Origin: Cytobacillus sp. FSL H8-0458 | GTDB taxonomy: Bacteria > Bacillota > Bacilli > Bacillales > Cytobacillaceae | DNA length: 64,000 nucleotides | Direction of reading: 5' to 3' | NCBI RefSeq assembly: GCF_038002165.1 | Contig: NZ_JBBOBR010000001.1 | Location: forward strand, 124,001-188,000 | Shown: positions 1-8,539 of the stretch, piece after piece | How positions within the stretch are numbered: the first letter of the stretch is position 1 | How the letters are laid out: every line of letters starts with the position of its first letter | Position numbers and translations under genes: made by a program | The notes under the pieces: generated by a model | Told to the model about the DNA's origin: nothing | Database searches by the model: none | The model's input: the letters and a program-made list of their open reading frames with translations, nothing else

Positions 1-136
1 TGTTGTTGGCCTTAATATTGGCATACCTGTCATTGTAGGGGTTGAAAATGCAACAAGCCTGCTGAAAGATGGACAGGAAGTCACAGTGGACTCTCAGCGC
101 GGTGTAATTTATAACGGCCACGCAAGCGTATTATAA
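1..136 (+). CDS. pyk: Pyruvate kinase, C-terminal fragment
   Basis: Only the last 44 codons are present, read from base 2 to a TAA stop; the gene begins outside the window. The residues ([20 protein letters not shown], then [13 protein letters not shown]) match the extra C-terminal phosphohistidine-like domain that Bacillus and Geobacillus pyruvate kinases carry after the catalytic barrel. The enzyme converts phosphoenolpyruvate and ADP to pyruvate and ATP in glycolysis. Its position just upstream of fxsA matches the Bacillus subtilis order. A strong terminator follows directly. Confidence 0.9.
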   Translation, partial: VVGLNIGIPVIVGVENATSLLKDGQEVTVDSQRGVIYNGHASVL

Positions 137-146
137 TTGGATTTGT

Positions 147-174
147 AAAAGGAAGGGGTTGCCCTTCCTTTTTG
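147..174 (+). terminator. Terminator after pyk
   Basis: The arms AAGGAAGGG and CCCTTCCTT form a short-loop hairpin followed by a T run. It lies 10-40 bases after the pyk stop. Confidence 0.85.
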
Positions 175-256
175 ATTTTTCCGGACAAATTGTTATATTC
201 TCAGTGCCTTGTTTGATATAATAATGGTAAGTCTTAAACAAAATAGAGGTGGCTTA

Positions 257-643
257 ATGCGCTACATTCTCTTGCTGATGATAATCGTTCCAGCTGCTGA
301 AATTGGTGTTTTACTTCTTTCAGGCAACACCATTGGCCTATGGCCTACACTTGCGATTATCCTGCTTACAGGTGTTCTCGGTGCTTATCTCGCTAAAAAG
401 CAGGGTCTTGAAACAATCAGAAAAATACAGGATCAGCTGCGATACGGGCAAATGCCTGGAGATGCAATTCTTGATGGGGCATGTATCCTTATTGGAGGCA
501 CCTTGCTCCTTGCACCGGGGTTCATTACAGATGCATTAGGATTTACATTGCTTCTTCCTTCGGCTAGAAAAGGATTTAAAAACATCCTTTATATAGGTCT
601 GAAAAAATGGATAAACAAGGGAACGATCACGATAATCAGGTAA
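257..643 (+). CDS. fxsA: FxsA family membrane protein
   Basis: A 128-residue membrane protein beginning MRYILLLMIIVPAAEIGVLL. It has two hydrophobic segments in the first 45 residues, a basic linker (KKQGLETIRKIQDQLRYG) and a third hydrophobic segment around 70-105, the usual FxsA/YtzA layout. FxsA in Escherichia coli reduces exclusion of phage T7 by the F plasmid; the role in Bacillus is unknown. I start at the ATG at 257 because AGAGGTGG lies just before it; an upstream in-frame ATG at 209 has no ribosome binding site and would add an atypical extension. The location after pyk is conserved. Confidence 0.85.
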   Translation: MRYILLLMIIVPAAEIGVLLLSGNTIGLWPTLAIILLTGVLGAYLAKKQGLETIRKIQDQLRYGQMPGDAILDGACILIGGTLLLAPGFITDALGFTLLLPSARKGFKNILYIGLKKWINKGTITIIR

Positions 644-657
644 AAATAGCTATATAA

Positions 658-690
658 AGCCGCTCCGATTCATTGGAGCGGCTGGTTTAA
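658..690 (+). terminator. Terminator after fxsA
   Basis: The nine-base arms AGCCGCTCC and GGAGCGGCT pair perfectly and are followed by GGTTTAATTT. The site sits in the convergent gap between fxsA and ytvI. Confidence 0.7.
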
Positions 691-722
691 TTTACTGGAA
701 GACGGCAATCCCATGGTTATTG

Positions 723-756
723 TCCCGCTCAGTGGCACTATTGCCATTGAGCGGGG
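723..756. repeat. Long hairpin in the fxsA/ytvI convergent gap
   Basis: CCCGCTCAGTGGCA pairs with TGCCATTGAGCGGG across a tiny loop, giving about 14 pairs with one G-T. Neither side has a clear T run. It may still end ytvI transcription from the other strand, or be a small palindromic repeat. Confidence 0.5.
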
Positions 757-840
757 AAATTTAACTCTTTTGGTTAGGCAAGTGCCCAACATCCACTTCT
801 CTGCATAGCCTGACTGAAGGCAATGCCTGAATTTTTCATC

Positions 841-1962
841 CTAATCGGCTTCTTCATTGCCTTTTATAAACATCCAGATATCCCGGAATACCCCAGCTTT
901 ATGGAGAGTAGTGATGAGTACAAGAGTAACCGGACCTGCAATTAAGCCAAGAAAACCAATTAGTTTAAAACCAACAAATAAAGCAATCAGGGTAGCTAAA
1001 GGATCAAGCCCAATGCTTGATGAAAGTATTTTTGGCTCCATTATCTGGCGCTGGGCCAGCACGATGATATAAAGAATGCCCAGGCCGAGTGCCCTGCTCA
1101 TTTCTCCGCCGATTGCTTCATATATAATCCATGGCACAAAAATCAGCCCTGTTCCGAGATAGGGAATAATATCGACAAGGCCAGTCACAAGTGCAATTGT
1201 GATGGCGTAATCGACACGCAGAATCAGAAGTCCGGCAAGTATGATAACCGTAGTAATAGATACTAAAGTAGCCTGTGCCTTGACAAATCCAAACAAAGCC
1301 TTCTGCAGATCGGCAAATACGGTTCTGCCGCTTTTTTTTGCGCGGCTTGGCAGTATGCGGCTGAATATGCCTGAAAGCCTATGCCAATCTTTGCTGATAA
1401 AAAAAGTGGCCAGCAGCGAGAAAATCAGGACCGTTGCTGCGTTGGGGAACCATGAAAGAATGTTTGGGATTTTCTCGAAAAATGCCTGGATAAAATCTCC
1501 CAATGTAGAGCCAAATTGCTTCCCGACATTTTCTATATTCGTCATGATGGTATCCTGCTGTCCTGTTCCCAGAGTATTAAATAAACTTGCCAGCTGGTTA
1601 TAAAGAGGAATGATTTGCCCTGCAAAGAACTGCTCAACAAAACCAATTAAGGTATCAAGGTGCTGCGGCACTACTTTTGCCAAATAATCCGCACCAGATA
1701 CAATCTCTGCCACCAGCAAAGTGATTAATCCGGCAAAAATGGCAAAGATAAGAATCAGTGCAATGAGGACTGCAAGAGCCCTTGGTATTTTCCATTTAAC
1801 CTCCATTATATTGACCAAAGGGTTAATCAGAAAGGCTATGGCCAGTCCAATAATAAAAGGATAAGTTACTTTAGATAAATATAAGAAAGCATAGAGACCT
1901 AAGATCACCACTCCAATGACAAAGAAAAATCTTACAGTCCGATAGATATATGCCGGGTTCAA
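841..1962 (-). CDS. ytvI: Sporulation integral membrane protein YtvI (AI-2E transporter family)
   Basis: A 373-residue polytopic membrane protein of the AI-2E transporter/PerM family. Hydrophobic segments lie at about 10-50, 60-90, 155-190, 215-270 and 300-350, with a long soluble loop around 95-150. The sequence GLVDIIPYLGTGLIFVPWIIYEA is typical of this family's C-terminal part. In Bacillus subtilis ytvI is a mother-cell sporulation gene; what it transports is not established. The start is a TTG at 1960-1962 preceded on the minus strand by AAGGAGGC. It is divergent from ytwI, as in related genomes. Confidence 0.85.
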   Translation of the reverse strand: MNPAYIYRTVRFFFVIGVVILGLYAFLYLSKVTYPFIIGLAIAFLINPLVNIMEVKWKIPRALAVLIALILIFAIFAGLITLLVAEIVSGADYLAKVVPQHLDTLIGFVEQFFAGQIIPLYNQLASLFNTLGTGQQDTIMTNIENVGKQFGSTLGDFIQAFFEKIPNILSWFPNAATVLIFSLLATFFISKDWHRLSGIFSRILPSRAKKSGRTVFADLQKALFGFVKAQATLVSITTVIILAGLLILRVDYAITIALVTGLVDIIPYLGTGLIFVPWIIYEAIGGEMSRALGLGILYIIVLAQRQIMEPKILSSSIGLDPLATLIALFVGFKLIGFLGLIAGPVTLVLITTLHKAGVFRDIWMFIKGNEEAD

Positions 1963-2185
1963 GTAATAGCCTCCTTATTAAATTTGAACAGACTAAGTCA
2001 TTGCAGCTTGCTTTATGTAATGTTATTAGTCATATCATACATCATTTTTGCAGCAGCTTAAAATAATTAGATATTGTCTATTAATACTTATTCTATTTTT
2101 AAAACTCCGCCAAAGAACCCGGAAATTATTAAATTGATTTAAATTATGTTACGATAATATAGAAAGCTGGCAGGTGAATTAGCAG

Positions 2186-2647
2186 ATGGTTTCCCAATCA
2201 CTCATTTTTTTATTTCTATTGCTGGGAATTGGTGTATTAGCAAAAAATCAATCACTGATCATTGCTGTCTTTGTTTTGATTATCCTTAAAGCAGCCGGCC
2301 TGGATTCAAAAACATTTTCATTTCTGCAGTCCAAAGGGATTAACTGGGGTGTAACCATTATTACAATTGCTGTCCTTGCTCCTATAGCCAGTGGTGAAAT
2401 CGGCTTCCGGGATTTAGGCGGGGCATTTAAATCCCCTTATGCGTGGGTTGCTCTTGTCTCAGGGATTGCAGTTGCGCTTCTGGCAAAAGGCGGCATCGTA
2501 TTGCTGGCTGAAGATCCCCATATAACAACTGCTCTTGTTCTGGGGACCATTCTTGCTGTCTCCCTTTTTAAAGGTATTGCCGTCGGTCCTCTGATAGGGG
2601 CGGGGATTGCGTATATGGCAATGAAAGTCTTTGAGTTTTTTAAATGA
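2186..2647 (+). CDS. ytwI: YtwI, DUF441 family membrane protein
   Basis: A 153-residue, almost wholly hydrophobic protein with about four to five membrane segments and the motif AEDPHITTALVLGTILAVSLFKGIAVGPLIGAGIAYM near the end, characteristic of the DUF441/YeaL family. No function is known. It lies between ytvI and citZ, exactly as in Bacillus subtilis. A ribosome binding site GGCAGGTG precedes the ATG. No strong terminator is visible before the citZ promoter region. Confidence 0.85.
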   Translation: MVSQSLIFLFLLLGIGVLAKNQSLIIAVFVLIILKAAGLDSKTFSFLQSKGINWGVTIITIAVLAPIASGEIGFRDLGGAFKSPYAWVALVSGIAVALLAKGGIVLLAEDPHITTALVLGTILAVSLFKGIAVGPLIGAGIAYMAMKVFEFFK

Positions 2648-2738
2648 ATGTTTATTTAGATTTTTCATTGCCTTTGGCAATAATGTAAATAAACTTTTCT
2701 TGAAAAATAATATTTTTTAACAAATTAAGTGCTTTTCA

Positions 2739-2767
2739 TTCACAAAAGTCAGATAATTGTTTATAAT
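2739..2767 (+). promoter_or_regulatory. Likely sigma-A promoter of citZ
   Basis: TTCACA and TATAAT are separated by 17 bases. The expected start point near 2774 gives a long leader of about 425 bases before citZ. Confidence 0.6.
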
Positions 2768-2772
2768 AGGAC

Positions 2773-2787
2773 TTGTAAGCGTAACCT
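2773..2787 (+). promoter_or_regulatory. Candidate CcpA (cre) site over the citZ start point
   Basis: TTGTAAGCGTAACCT matches 13 of 15 positions of the cre consensus WTGNAARCGNWWWCA and overlaps the predicted +1. Catabolite repression of citZ by CcpA is known in Bacillus subtilis. A second, weaker match (ATGTAAGCATTTTCT) lies at about 2867-2881. Confidence 0.5.
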
Positions 2788-3199
2788 ATTTCGCGGTACC
2801 TATTAAATTCAGTTAAGCTCTATTAAAATGTTATTAATATATTTATTTTTTCCATTTTCAAAAATAATGTAAGCATTTTCTTTTTTTTTTAGAGAGTACC
2901 GAGCAACCGCTCGATTAATGCATGCCAAGAGAAAGTTTATTTCTTCCATATATCGGGGAATGCTTTTCAATAAATGAAAGTTTCACCTTTCATGGATTTG
3001 GTCTGTAGATCGGCTAATACAGCCGGCTTTTCAATGGCTGTCCTGCAGCCCTATAAAAGTGTCCAAAAAATAAAACAGAATGTGGACATGACGAGGAAGC
3101 TTTTCTGAAAAATGAAAAATCAGGTTCGGCTTACTTATGTTTAATGTACAGACAAAAATGGGTATGGGGAAATTTTATTATGTAAAGGAGAGATTCGGT
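2788..3199 (+). promoter_or_regulatory. Long structured 5' leader of citZ
   Basis: No gene is seen in this stretch. It holds several small hairpins: ATGAAAG/CTTTCAT at 2974-2993, CGGCT/AGCCG at 3011-3025 and GGCTG/CAGCC at 3036-3050. A T-rich tract ends near 2890. In Bacillus subtilis the citZ leader RNA is reported to be bound by aconitase; whether that applies here is inference. Confidence 0.45.
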
Positions 3200-4321
3200 A
3201 TGACAGTAACACGCGGTCTTGAAGGGGTAGTAGCTACTACTTCGTCTATCAGCTCCATCATAGACGATACATTAACCTATGCGGGCTACAATATTGATGA
3301 TTTGGCTGAAAATGCAAGCTTTGAAGAGGTTATTTATCTTTTATGGCACAGAAAGCTTCCTGCTCAATCACAACTGGACGAGTTAAAGAGTCAGCTTGCA
3401 GCAAACTACTCTCTTCCAGAGGAAGTTCTGAACCATTTTAAAACATATCCAATTGACAAAGTGCATCCAATGGCTGCCCTTCGTTCTGCAGTGTCTCTAT
3501 TGGGACTTTATGATGAAGAAGCAGACCAGATGGATGAAGAAGCAAACTATAAAAAAGCAATTCGCCTTCAAGCTAAAATGCCTGCTATCGTAACGGCATT
3601 TGCACGGGTAAGAAAAGGCCTTGAACCAATTGCTCCTAGAACAGATCTTGGATTTGCAGCCAACTTCCTATACATGCTTACAGGCAAAGAGCCTGAACCA
3701 ATCGCAATTGAAGCATTTAATAAAGCGCTGGTTCTTCATGCGGACCATGAACTGAATGCTTCCACTTTCACTGCACGTGTATGTGTAGCCACATTGTCAG
3801 ATATTTATTCAGGAGTTACAGCTGCTATTGGCGCATTAAAAGGTCCATTGCATGGCGGTGCCAATGAGGCGGTAATGAAGATGCTTACTGATATTAGCAC
3901 TCTTGAAAATGTAGAGCCGTATATCCGTGAAAAGCTTGAAAAGAAAGAGAAAATCATGGGCTTTGGCCATCGTGTTTACCGTCATGGCGATCCTCGTGCC
4001 AAGCACTTAAGAGAAATGTCTAAAAAGCTTACAGAGCTTACCGGGGAACCACACTGGTACGAAATGTCCACGCAAATTGAAGCGATCGTTACCGGAGAGA
4101 AAAAACTTCCGCCAAATGTCGACTTCTATTCTGCATCTGTATACCATAGCCTGGGAATCGACCATGACCTGTTCACGCCGATTTTTGCTGTAAGCCGTGT
4201 ATCTGGCTGGCTGGCTCATATTCTCGAACAATATGAGAATAATCGTTTGATCCGTCCGCGTGCAGACTATACAGGCCCGGGTATGCAGAAATACGTGCCA
4301 GTAGAGCAAAGAGGTCTTTAA
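3200..4321 (+). CDS. citZ: Citrate synthase
   Basis: A 373-residue type II (short) citrate synthase, which condenses oxaloacetate and acetyl-CoA to citrate in the TCA cycle. The catalytic triad is visible: His218 in GPLHGGANEAV, His257 in GFGHRVYRHGDPRA and Asp308 in NVDFYSASVYHSLG. I start at the ATG at 3200 (MTVTRGLEGVVA) because AAAGGAGA lies eight bases before it and because it gives the family length; an upstream in-frame ATG at 3137 has no ribosome binding site. It is the first gene of the citZ-icd-mdh cluster and sits behind a cre-like site. Confidence 0.97.
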   Translation: MTVTRGLEGVVATTSSISSIIDDTLTYAGYNIDDLAENASFEEVIYLLWHRKLPAQSQLDELKSQLAANYSLPEEVLNHFKTYPIDKVHPMAALRSAVSLLGLYDEEADQMDEEANYKKAIRLQAKMPAIVTAFARVRKGLEPIAPRTDLGFAANFLYMLTGKEPEPIAIEAFNKALVLHADHELNASTFTARVCVATLSDIYSGVTAAIGALKGPLHGGANEAVMKMLTDISTLENVEPYIREKLEKKEKIMGFGHRVYRHGDPRAKHLREMSKKLTELTGEPHWYEMSTQIEAIVTGEKKLPPNVDFYSASVYHSLGIDHDLFTPIFAVSRVSGWLAHILEQYENNRLIRPRADYTGPGMQKYVPVEQRGL

Positions 4322-4410
4322 TAAGCTGAAAAAACAGATTTAAAGAACTAAAATTACTACTCAGCATTTTACTTTTTATCAAAAAATTGCTGTAATAGAG
4401 AGAGCAGGGA

Positions 4411-4441
4411 AAAGGTTAGGGGCAAAAGCCTTCTAACCTTT
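4411..4441 (+). terminator. Intercistronic hairpin between citZ and icd
   Basis: AAAGGTTAGGGGC pairs with GCCTTCTAACCTTT. There is no long T run after it, so it may end only part of the citZ transcripts or stabilise their 3' ends. Confidence 0.5.
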
Positions 4442-4529
4442 GATTCTGATATACTGACGCAGCATTGTGCCGCAGACTATATAAATAAAAAGGCTAATGC
4501 TCGCACTTTTCAAAATGGAGGGTATAACA

Positions 4530-5798
4530 ATGCAAGGTGAAAAAATTACAGTTACTAATGGTGTACTAAACGTACCAAACAATCCAATCGTTCCTTTTAT
4601 CGAAGGAGACGGAACAGGACCTGATATTTGGGCAGCAGCTTCCCGTGTATTGGATGCTTCTGTAGAAAAAGCATATAAAGGTGAGCGCAAGCTTGTCTGG
4701 AAAGAAGTGTTAGCAGGAGAAAAAGCCTTCAACCAGACTGGAGAGTGGCTTCCTTCTGAAACACTTGATGTGATCAATGAATATCTAATTGCGATTAAAG
4801 GTCCACTAACAACACCAATCGGCGGCGGAATCCGTTCTCTGAACGTTGCACTTCGCCAGGAGCTTGACCTGTTTGTGTGCCTGCGTCCTGTCCGCTGGTT
4901 TGAAGGCGTTCCTTCTCCAGTTAAACGCCCTCAGGATACTGATATGGTTATTTTCCGTGAAAATACTGAAGATATTTATGCCGGCATTGAGTATGCAAAA
5001 GGCTCTGATGAGGTTAAAAAGTTAATTTCATTCCTTCAGGATGAAATGGGTGTTAATAAGATCCGCTTCCCTGAAACTTCAGGCCTCGGCATTAAGCCTG
5101 TTTCAGAAGAGGGAACCAGCCGCCTTGTACGCGCTGCTATTGAGTATGCAATTAAAGAAGGCCGCAAATCTCTAACACTTGTACATAAAGGCAATATCAT
5201 GAAATTTACTGAGGGTGCCTTTAAAAACTGGGGTTATGAGCTCGCTGAAAGAGAGTACGGAGAAAAAGTATTCACGTGGGCTCAATATGACCGCATTAAG
5301 GATGAGCAGGGTGTTGAAGCTGCAAACAAAGCTCAGGCAGATGCAGAAGCAGCCGGCAAAATTATTGTTAAAGATGCGATTGCTGATATTTTCCTTCAGC
5401 AGATCCTTACCCGTCCAAAAGAGTTTGATGTTGTTGCAACAATGAACTTGAACGGCGATTATATTTCTGATGCTCTTGCTGCACAGGTAGGCGGAATTGG
5501 TATTGCTCCTGGAGCAAACATTAACTATGAAACTGGACATGCGATCTTCGAAGCAACTCATGGTACAGCTCCGAAGTATGCTGGTCTTGATAAGGTTAAC
5601 CCTTCTTCTGTTATTCTTTCAGGTGTATTAATGCTTGAGCACCTTGGATGGAACGAAGCCGCAAACATGATCGTTAAATCTATGGAAAAATCTATTGCTT
5701 CTAAAGTCGTAACATATGACTTTGCCCGTCTAATGGATGGAGCAACTGAAGTAAAATGTTCTGAATTTGCCGACGAACTAATTAAAAACATGGAGTAA
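4530..5798 (+). CDS. icd: Isocitrate dehydrogenase (NADP)
   Basis: A 422-residue NADP-dependent isocitrate dehydrogenase that oxidises isocitrate to 2-oxoglutarate. Recognisable parts are [13 protein letters not shown] near the N terminus, the substrate loop [29 protein letters not shown] around 104-132, and the metal and cofactor region [26 protein letters not shown]. The start is the ATG at 4530 after TGGAGGG; an in-frame ATG at 4497 is not preceded by a ribosome binding site. Length matches the Bacillus enzyme (423). It lies between citZ and mdh and has its own strong terminator. Confidence 0.97.
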   Translation: MQGEKITVTNGVLNVPNNPIVPFIEGDGTGPDIWAAASRVLDASVEKAYKGERKLVWKEVLAGEKAFNQTGEWLPSETLDVINEYLIAIKGPLTTPIGGGIRSLNVALRQELDLFVCLRPVRWFEGVPSPVKRPQDTDMVIFRENTEDIYAGIEYAKGSDEVKKLISFLQDEMGVNKIRFPETSGLGIKPVSEEGTSRLVRAAIEYAIKEGRKSLTLVHKGNIMKFTEGAFKNWGYELAEREYGEKVFTWAQYDRIKDEQGVEAANKAQADAEAAGKIIVKDAIADIFLQQILTRPKEFDVVATMNLNGDYISDALAAQVGGIGIAPGANINYETGHAIFEATHGTAPKYAGLDKVNPSSVILSGVLMLEHLGWNEAANMIVKSMEKSIASKVVTYDFARLMDGATEVKCSEFADELIKNME

Positions 5799-5803
5799 AA
5801 AAG

Positions 5804-5833
5804 CAAAAGCGCCTTTAATAAAAGGCGCTTTTG
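5804..5833 (+). terminator. Terminator after icd
   Basis: CAAAAGCGCCTTT pairs with AAAGGCGCTTTTG. Because A and T runs flank the stem, it would work in either direction. Confidence 0.85.
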
Positions 5834-6007
5834 ACTAATATACTATTCATGCAGTGCTATTTTGTGTGCTTCCCTGAGGAAACTTCTTTTGCCGGGCAGC
5901 TGGCGATTCTCTGAAATTGTGTATATAGGATGGCTGTTCTTTGGAACAGCCTCTTACATAAAGGATGCAAATCCTGATACTTTCATTTCCAAAAGGAGGA
6001 ACTGCTC

Positions 6008-6949
6008 ATGTCATTGAAACGTAAAAAGATTTCTGTAATCGGTGGAGGATTTACTGGTGCAACAACTGCATTCTTACTGGCTCAAAAGGAACTTGGAGAT
6101 GTTGTGCTGGTTGATATTCCGCAAATGGAAAACCCTACAAAGGGAAAAGCTCTTGATATGCTTGAAGCAAGTCCTGTTCAGGGATTCGATGCGAATATTA
6201 TAGGTACTTCAAGCTATGAAGATACACAAGAATCTGACATAGTAGTTATTACAGCAGGCATTGCACGGAAGCCGGGCATGAGCCGGGATGACCTTGTACA
6301 AACGAACCAGAAGATTATGAAAAGTGTAGCTCAGGAGATTGCAAAACATTCTCCAAATAGCTATATTGTTGTGCTGACTAATCCAGTTGATGCCATGACT
6401 TATACCGTTTTCAAGGAATCAGGCTTCCCGAAAAACCGTGTAATTGGCCAATCAGGTGTTCTTGACACAGCCCGCTTCCGGACATTTGTCGCCCAGGAAC
6501 TGAATTTGTCTGTTAAAGACATTACAGGATTTGTACTTGGCGGCCATGGTGATGATATGGTTCCGCTAGTCCGCTATTCATATGCTGGCGGCATTCCTTT
6601 AGAAGCCTTAATTTCAAAAGATCGTCTTGATGCCATTGTCGAGCGTACACGCAAAGGCGGAGGAGAGATCGTCAACTTATTAGGCAACGGAAGTGCCTAC
6701 TATGCTCCAGCGGCTTCCCTTGTGGAAATGTGTGAAGCTATCCTTAAGGATCAGCGCCGCGTACTTCCTTCCATTGCTTACCTAGAAGGAGAATATGGCT
6801 ACGAAGGAATCTATCTGGGTGTGCCTGCAATCCTTGGAGCAAACGGAATCGAAAAAGTAATAGAGCTTGAACTGACAAGCGAAGAAAAAGCTGCCCTCGA
6901 TAAATCGGCAGATTCAGTTCGCAAGGTAATGGAAGTATTAGCTTACTAG
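6008..6949 (+). CDS. mdh: Malate dehydrogenase
   Basis: A 313-residue NAD-dependent malate dehydrogenase of the LDH-like group, interconverting malate and oxaloacetate. It shows the Rossmann loop [11 protein letters not shown] (residues 12-22), the NAD-binding acidic turn VDIPQME, the Asp-containing [12 protein letters not shown] and the catalytic His180 in [15 protein letters not shown]. The start ATG at 6008 follows AAAAGGAGG. About 209 bases separate it from icd, with a terminator between, so it probably also has its own promoter. It completes the citZ-icd-mdh TCA set. Confidence 0.97.
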   Translation: MSLKRKKISVIGGGFTGATTAFLLAQKELGDVVLVDIPQMENPTKGKALDMLEASPVQGFDANIIGTSSYEDTQESDIVVITAGIARKPGMSRDDLVQTNQKIMKSVAQEIAKHSPNSYIVVLTNPVDAMTYTVFKESGFPKNRVIGQSGVLDTARFRTFVAQELNLSVKDITGFVLGGHGDDMVPLVRYSYAGGIPLEALISKDRLDAIVERTRKGGGEIVNLLGNGSAYYAPAASLVEMCEAILKDQRRVLPSIAYLEGEYGYEGIYLGVPAILGANGIEKVIELELTSEEKAALDKSADSVRKVMEVLAY

Positions 6950-6971
6950 GATGGTCTAATTTTAAGTGAAG

Positions 6972-7002
6972 AAAATCCGGGGGCTTTCTCCCGGATTTTT
7001 TT
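6972..7002 (+). terminator. Terminator after mdh
   Basis: AAAATCCGGG pairs with CCCGGATTTT, followed by more T residues. Confidence 0.85.
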
Positions 7003-7132
7003 ACTGGAAGCCCTTTTGGGAAATAGTATAAAATGATATCATATAAAAATAGACTGAATAATTTAAAATATTGAACAGTCTATTTTTTACATTAACTATG
7101 TAAACGGTTACAATACTCGGAGGTGCTTAGAT

Positions 7133-7609
7133 ATGCTGCTTGGAAAGAAAAGAAAACTGGGAAGAACCATTGAAGAAATATCTGTGGGCGAAAAATTGAC
7201 GCTCACAGAAAAAATAGAAGACAAGGATCTATTGCTGTATCTTGGCCTGACCAACGATGCAAACCCTTTATATATTCAGCATGATTATGCTTCACAAACA
7301 CCTTATAAAAAACCTATTGTACCAAGTGTAATGCTGAATGGCATCATAAATTCTGCCATATCAAAATATTTGCCGGGTCCAGGAAGCCATGTTTTAAAAC
7401 AGGAAATCGAGTACACGAAGCCAGTCTATCATTATGGTACGGTTCAATTTTTATTTGAAGTAACAGAAGTAAGCACCTCAAATCATACCGTGCAAATTAA
7501 GGTACAGGGAACAAATGAAGAGGAGCAGACGGTTATTAATGGCCAGCTCCTTGTATGTCCGCCATACAAGCCGCAGCCTATGGATGGGAATGCTCTGGAT
7601 AATTTCTGA
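7133..7609 (+). CDS. MaoC-like (hot-dog fold) dehydratase domain protein
   Basis: A 158-residue single-domain protein. The stretch LTNDANPLYIQHDYA (residues 37-51) resembles the hydratase-2 motif with catalytic Asp and His seen in R-specific enoyl-CoA hydratases, and YTKPVYHYGTVQF resembles the second conserved strand of the MaoC family. Many relatives hydrate enoyl-CoA or act on 3-hydroxyacyl chains; the substrate here is not evident. The start ATG follows CGGAGGTG. It stands alone, with terminators on both sides, just upstream of phoP; the neighbourhood does not reveal its role. Confidence 0.75.
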   Translation: MLLGKKRKLGRTIEEISVGEKLTLTEKIEDKDLLLYLGLTNDANPLYIQHDYASQTPYKKPIVPSVMLNGIINSAISKYLPGPGSHVLKQEIEYTKPVYHYGTVQFLFEVTEVSTSNHTVQIKVQGTNEEEQTVINGQLLVCPPYKPQPMDGNALDNF

Positions 7610-7614
7610 TAGTC

Positions 7615-7646
7615 AAAAGATGTGCAGCATATGCGCATCTTTTTTT
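7615..7646 (+). terminator. Terminator after the MaoC-like gene
   Basis: AAAAGATGTGC pairs with GCGCATCTTTT (one G-T), followed by a T run. Confidence 0.8.
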
Positions 7647-7822
7647 GATGAAATCCTTTCTTTCCTAGAATTGACCCGAAAAAAATCATGAAATATATTA
7701 TAATAAAGATATATGGCAAATAGGGGTTTGATAGGCAGGAGGGATACCTGCTTTTATAAAGATCGCTGACAATCAATCAGCTGAGTTTCAAACAGGGGTA
7801 ATTCATTCACTCGGAGGATCGC

Positions 7823-8539
7823 ATGGATAAGAAAATTCTAGTTGTAGATGACGAACAATCTATCGTAACTTTACTTCAATACAACCTGCAGCAGGCGGGC
7901 TATGAAGTGCTTACAGCCATGGATGGCCAGGAGGGAAAAGATCTGGCCATTTCTGAAAAGCCGGATCTTATAGTACTTGATCTTATGCTGCCAAAGCTTG
8001 ATGGAATAGAAGTATGCAAACAGCTTAGACAGCAGAAAATAGCGACACCTATTTTAATGCTGACTGCCAAGGATGATGAATTTGATAAGGTTCTTGGTCT
8101 TGAACTGGGTGCAGATGATTACATGACAAAACCTTTCAGCCCCAGGGAAGTGGTTGCCAGAGTTAAAGCTATCTTACGGAGAACTCAATTTGTGCCTGAA
8201 GCTGCCGAGGAGAAAGCAGAAGAGGGAGATTCTTTTAGGATTGGCGGTCTTAAAATCTTTCCGCAGCATTATGAAGCCTATTTTGAAGAAGAACTCCTTG
8301 AATTAACTCCGAAGGAATTTGAATTGCTATTATATCTTGCCAAGAATAAGAGCCGTGTCCTTACACGGGATCAGCTGCTTAGTGCAGTGTGGAATTATGA
8401 TTTTGCAGGAGACACGAGAATCGTTGATGTACATATTAGCCATTTAAGAGAGAAAATTGAAGCAAACACCAAAAAACCTGTATATATTAAGACCATTCGC
8501 GGACTGGGCTACAAATTGGAGGAGCCTAAAGGAGAATGA
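7823..8539 (+). CDS. phoP: Phosphate response regulator PhoP
   Basis: A 238-residue OmpR-family response regulator. The receiver domain spans about 1-120, with acidic residues Asp9 and Asp10, the phosphoacceptor Asp53 in DLIVLDLMLPKLDG, Thr in MLTAKDD and Lys in DDYMTKPFSPRE. The winged-helix DNA-binding domain covers about 140-235 (LTPKEFELLLYL, RTIRGLGYKLEEP). It binds TT(A/T)ACA direct repeats to control phosphate-starvation genes. Its stop overlaps the phoR start by four bases, so the two are translationally coupled. A matching PhoP box is found just after phoR. Confidence 0.95.
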   Translation: MDKKILVVDDEQSIVTLLQYNLQQAGYEVLTAMDGQEGKDLAISEKPDLIVLDLMLPKLDGIEVCKQLRQQKIATPILMLTAKDDEFDKVLGLELGADDYMTKPFSPREVVARVKAILRRTQFVPEAAEEKAEEGDSFRIGGLKIFPQHYEAYFEEELLELTPKEFELLLYLAKNKSRVLTRDQLLSAVWNYDFAGDTRIVDVHISHLREKIEANTKKPVYIKTIRGLGYKLEEPKGE

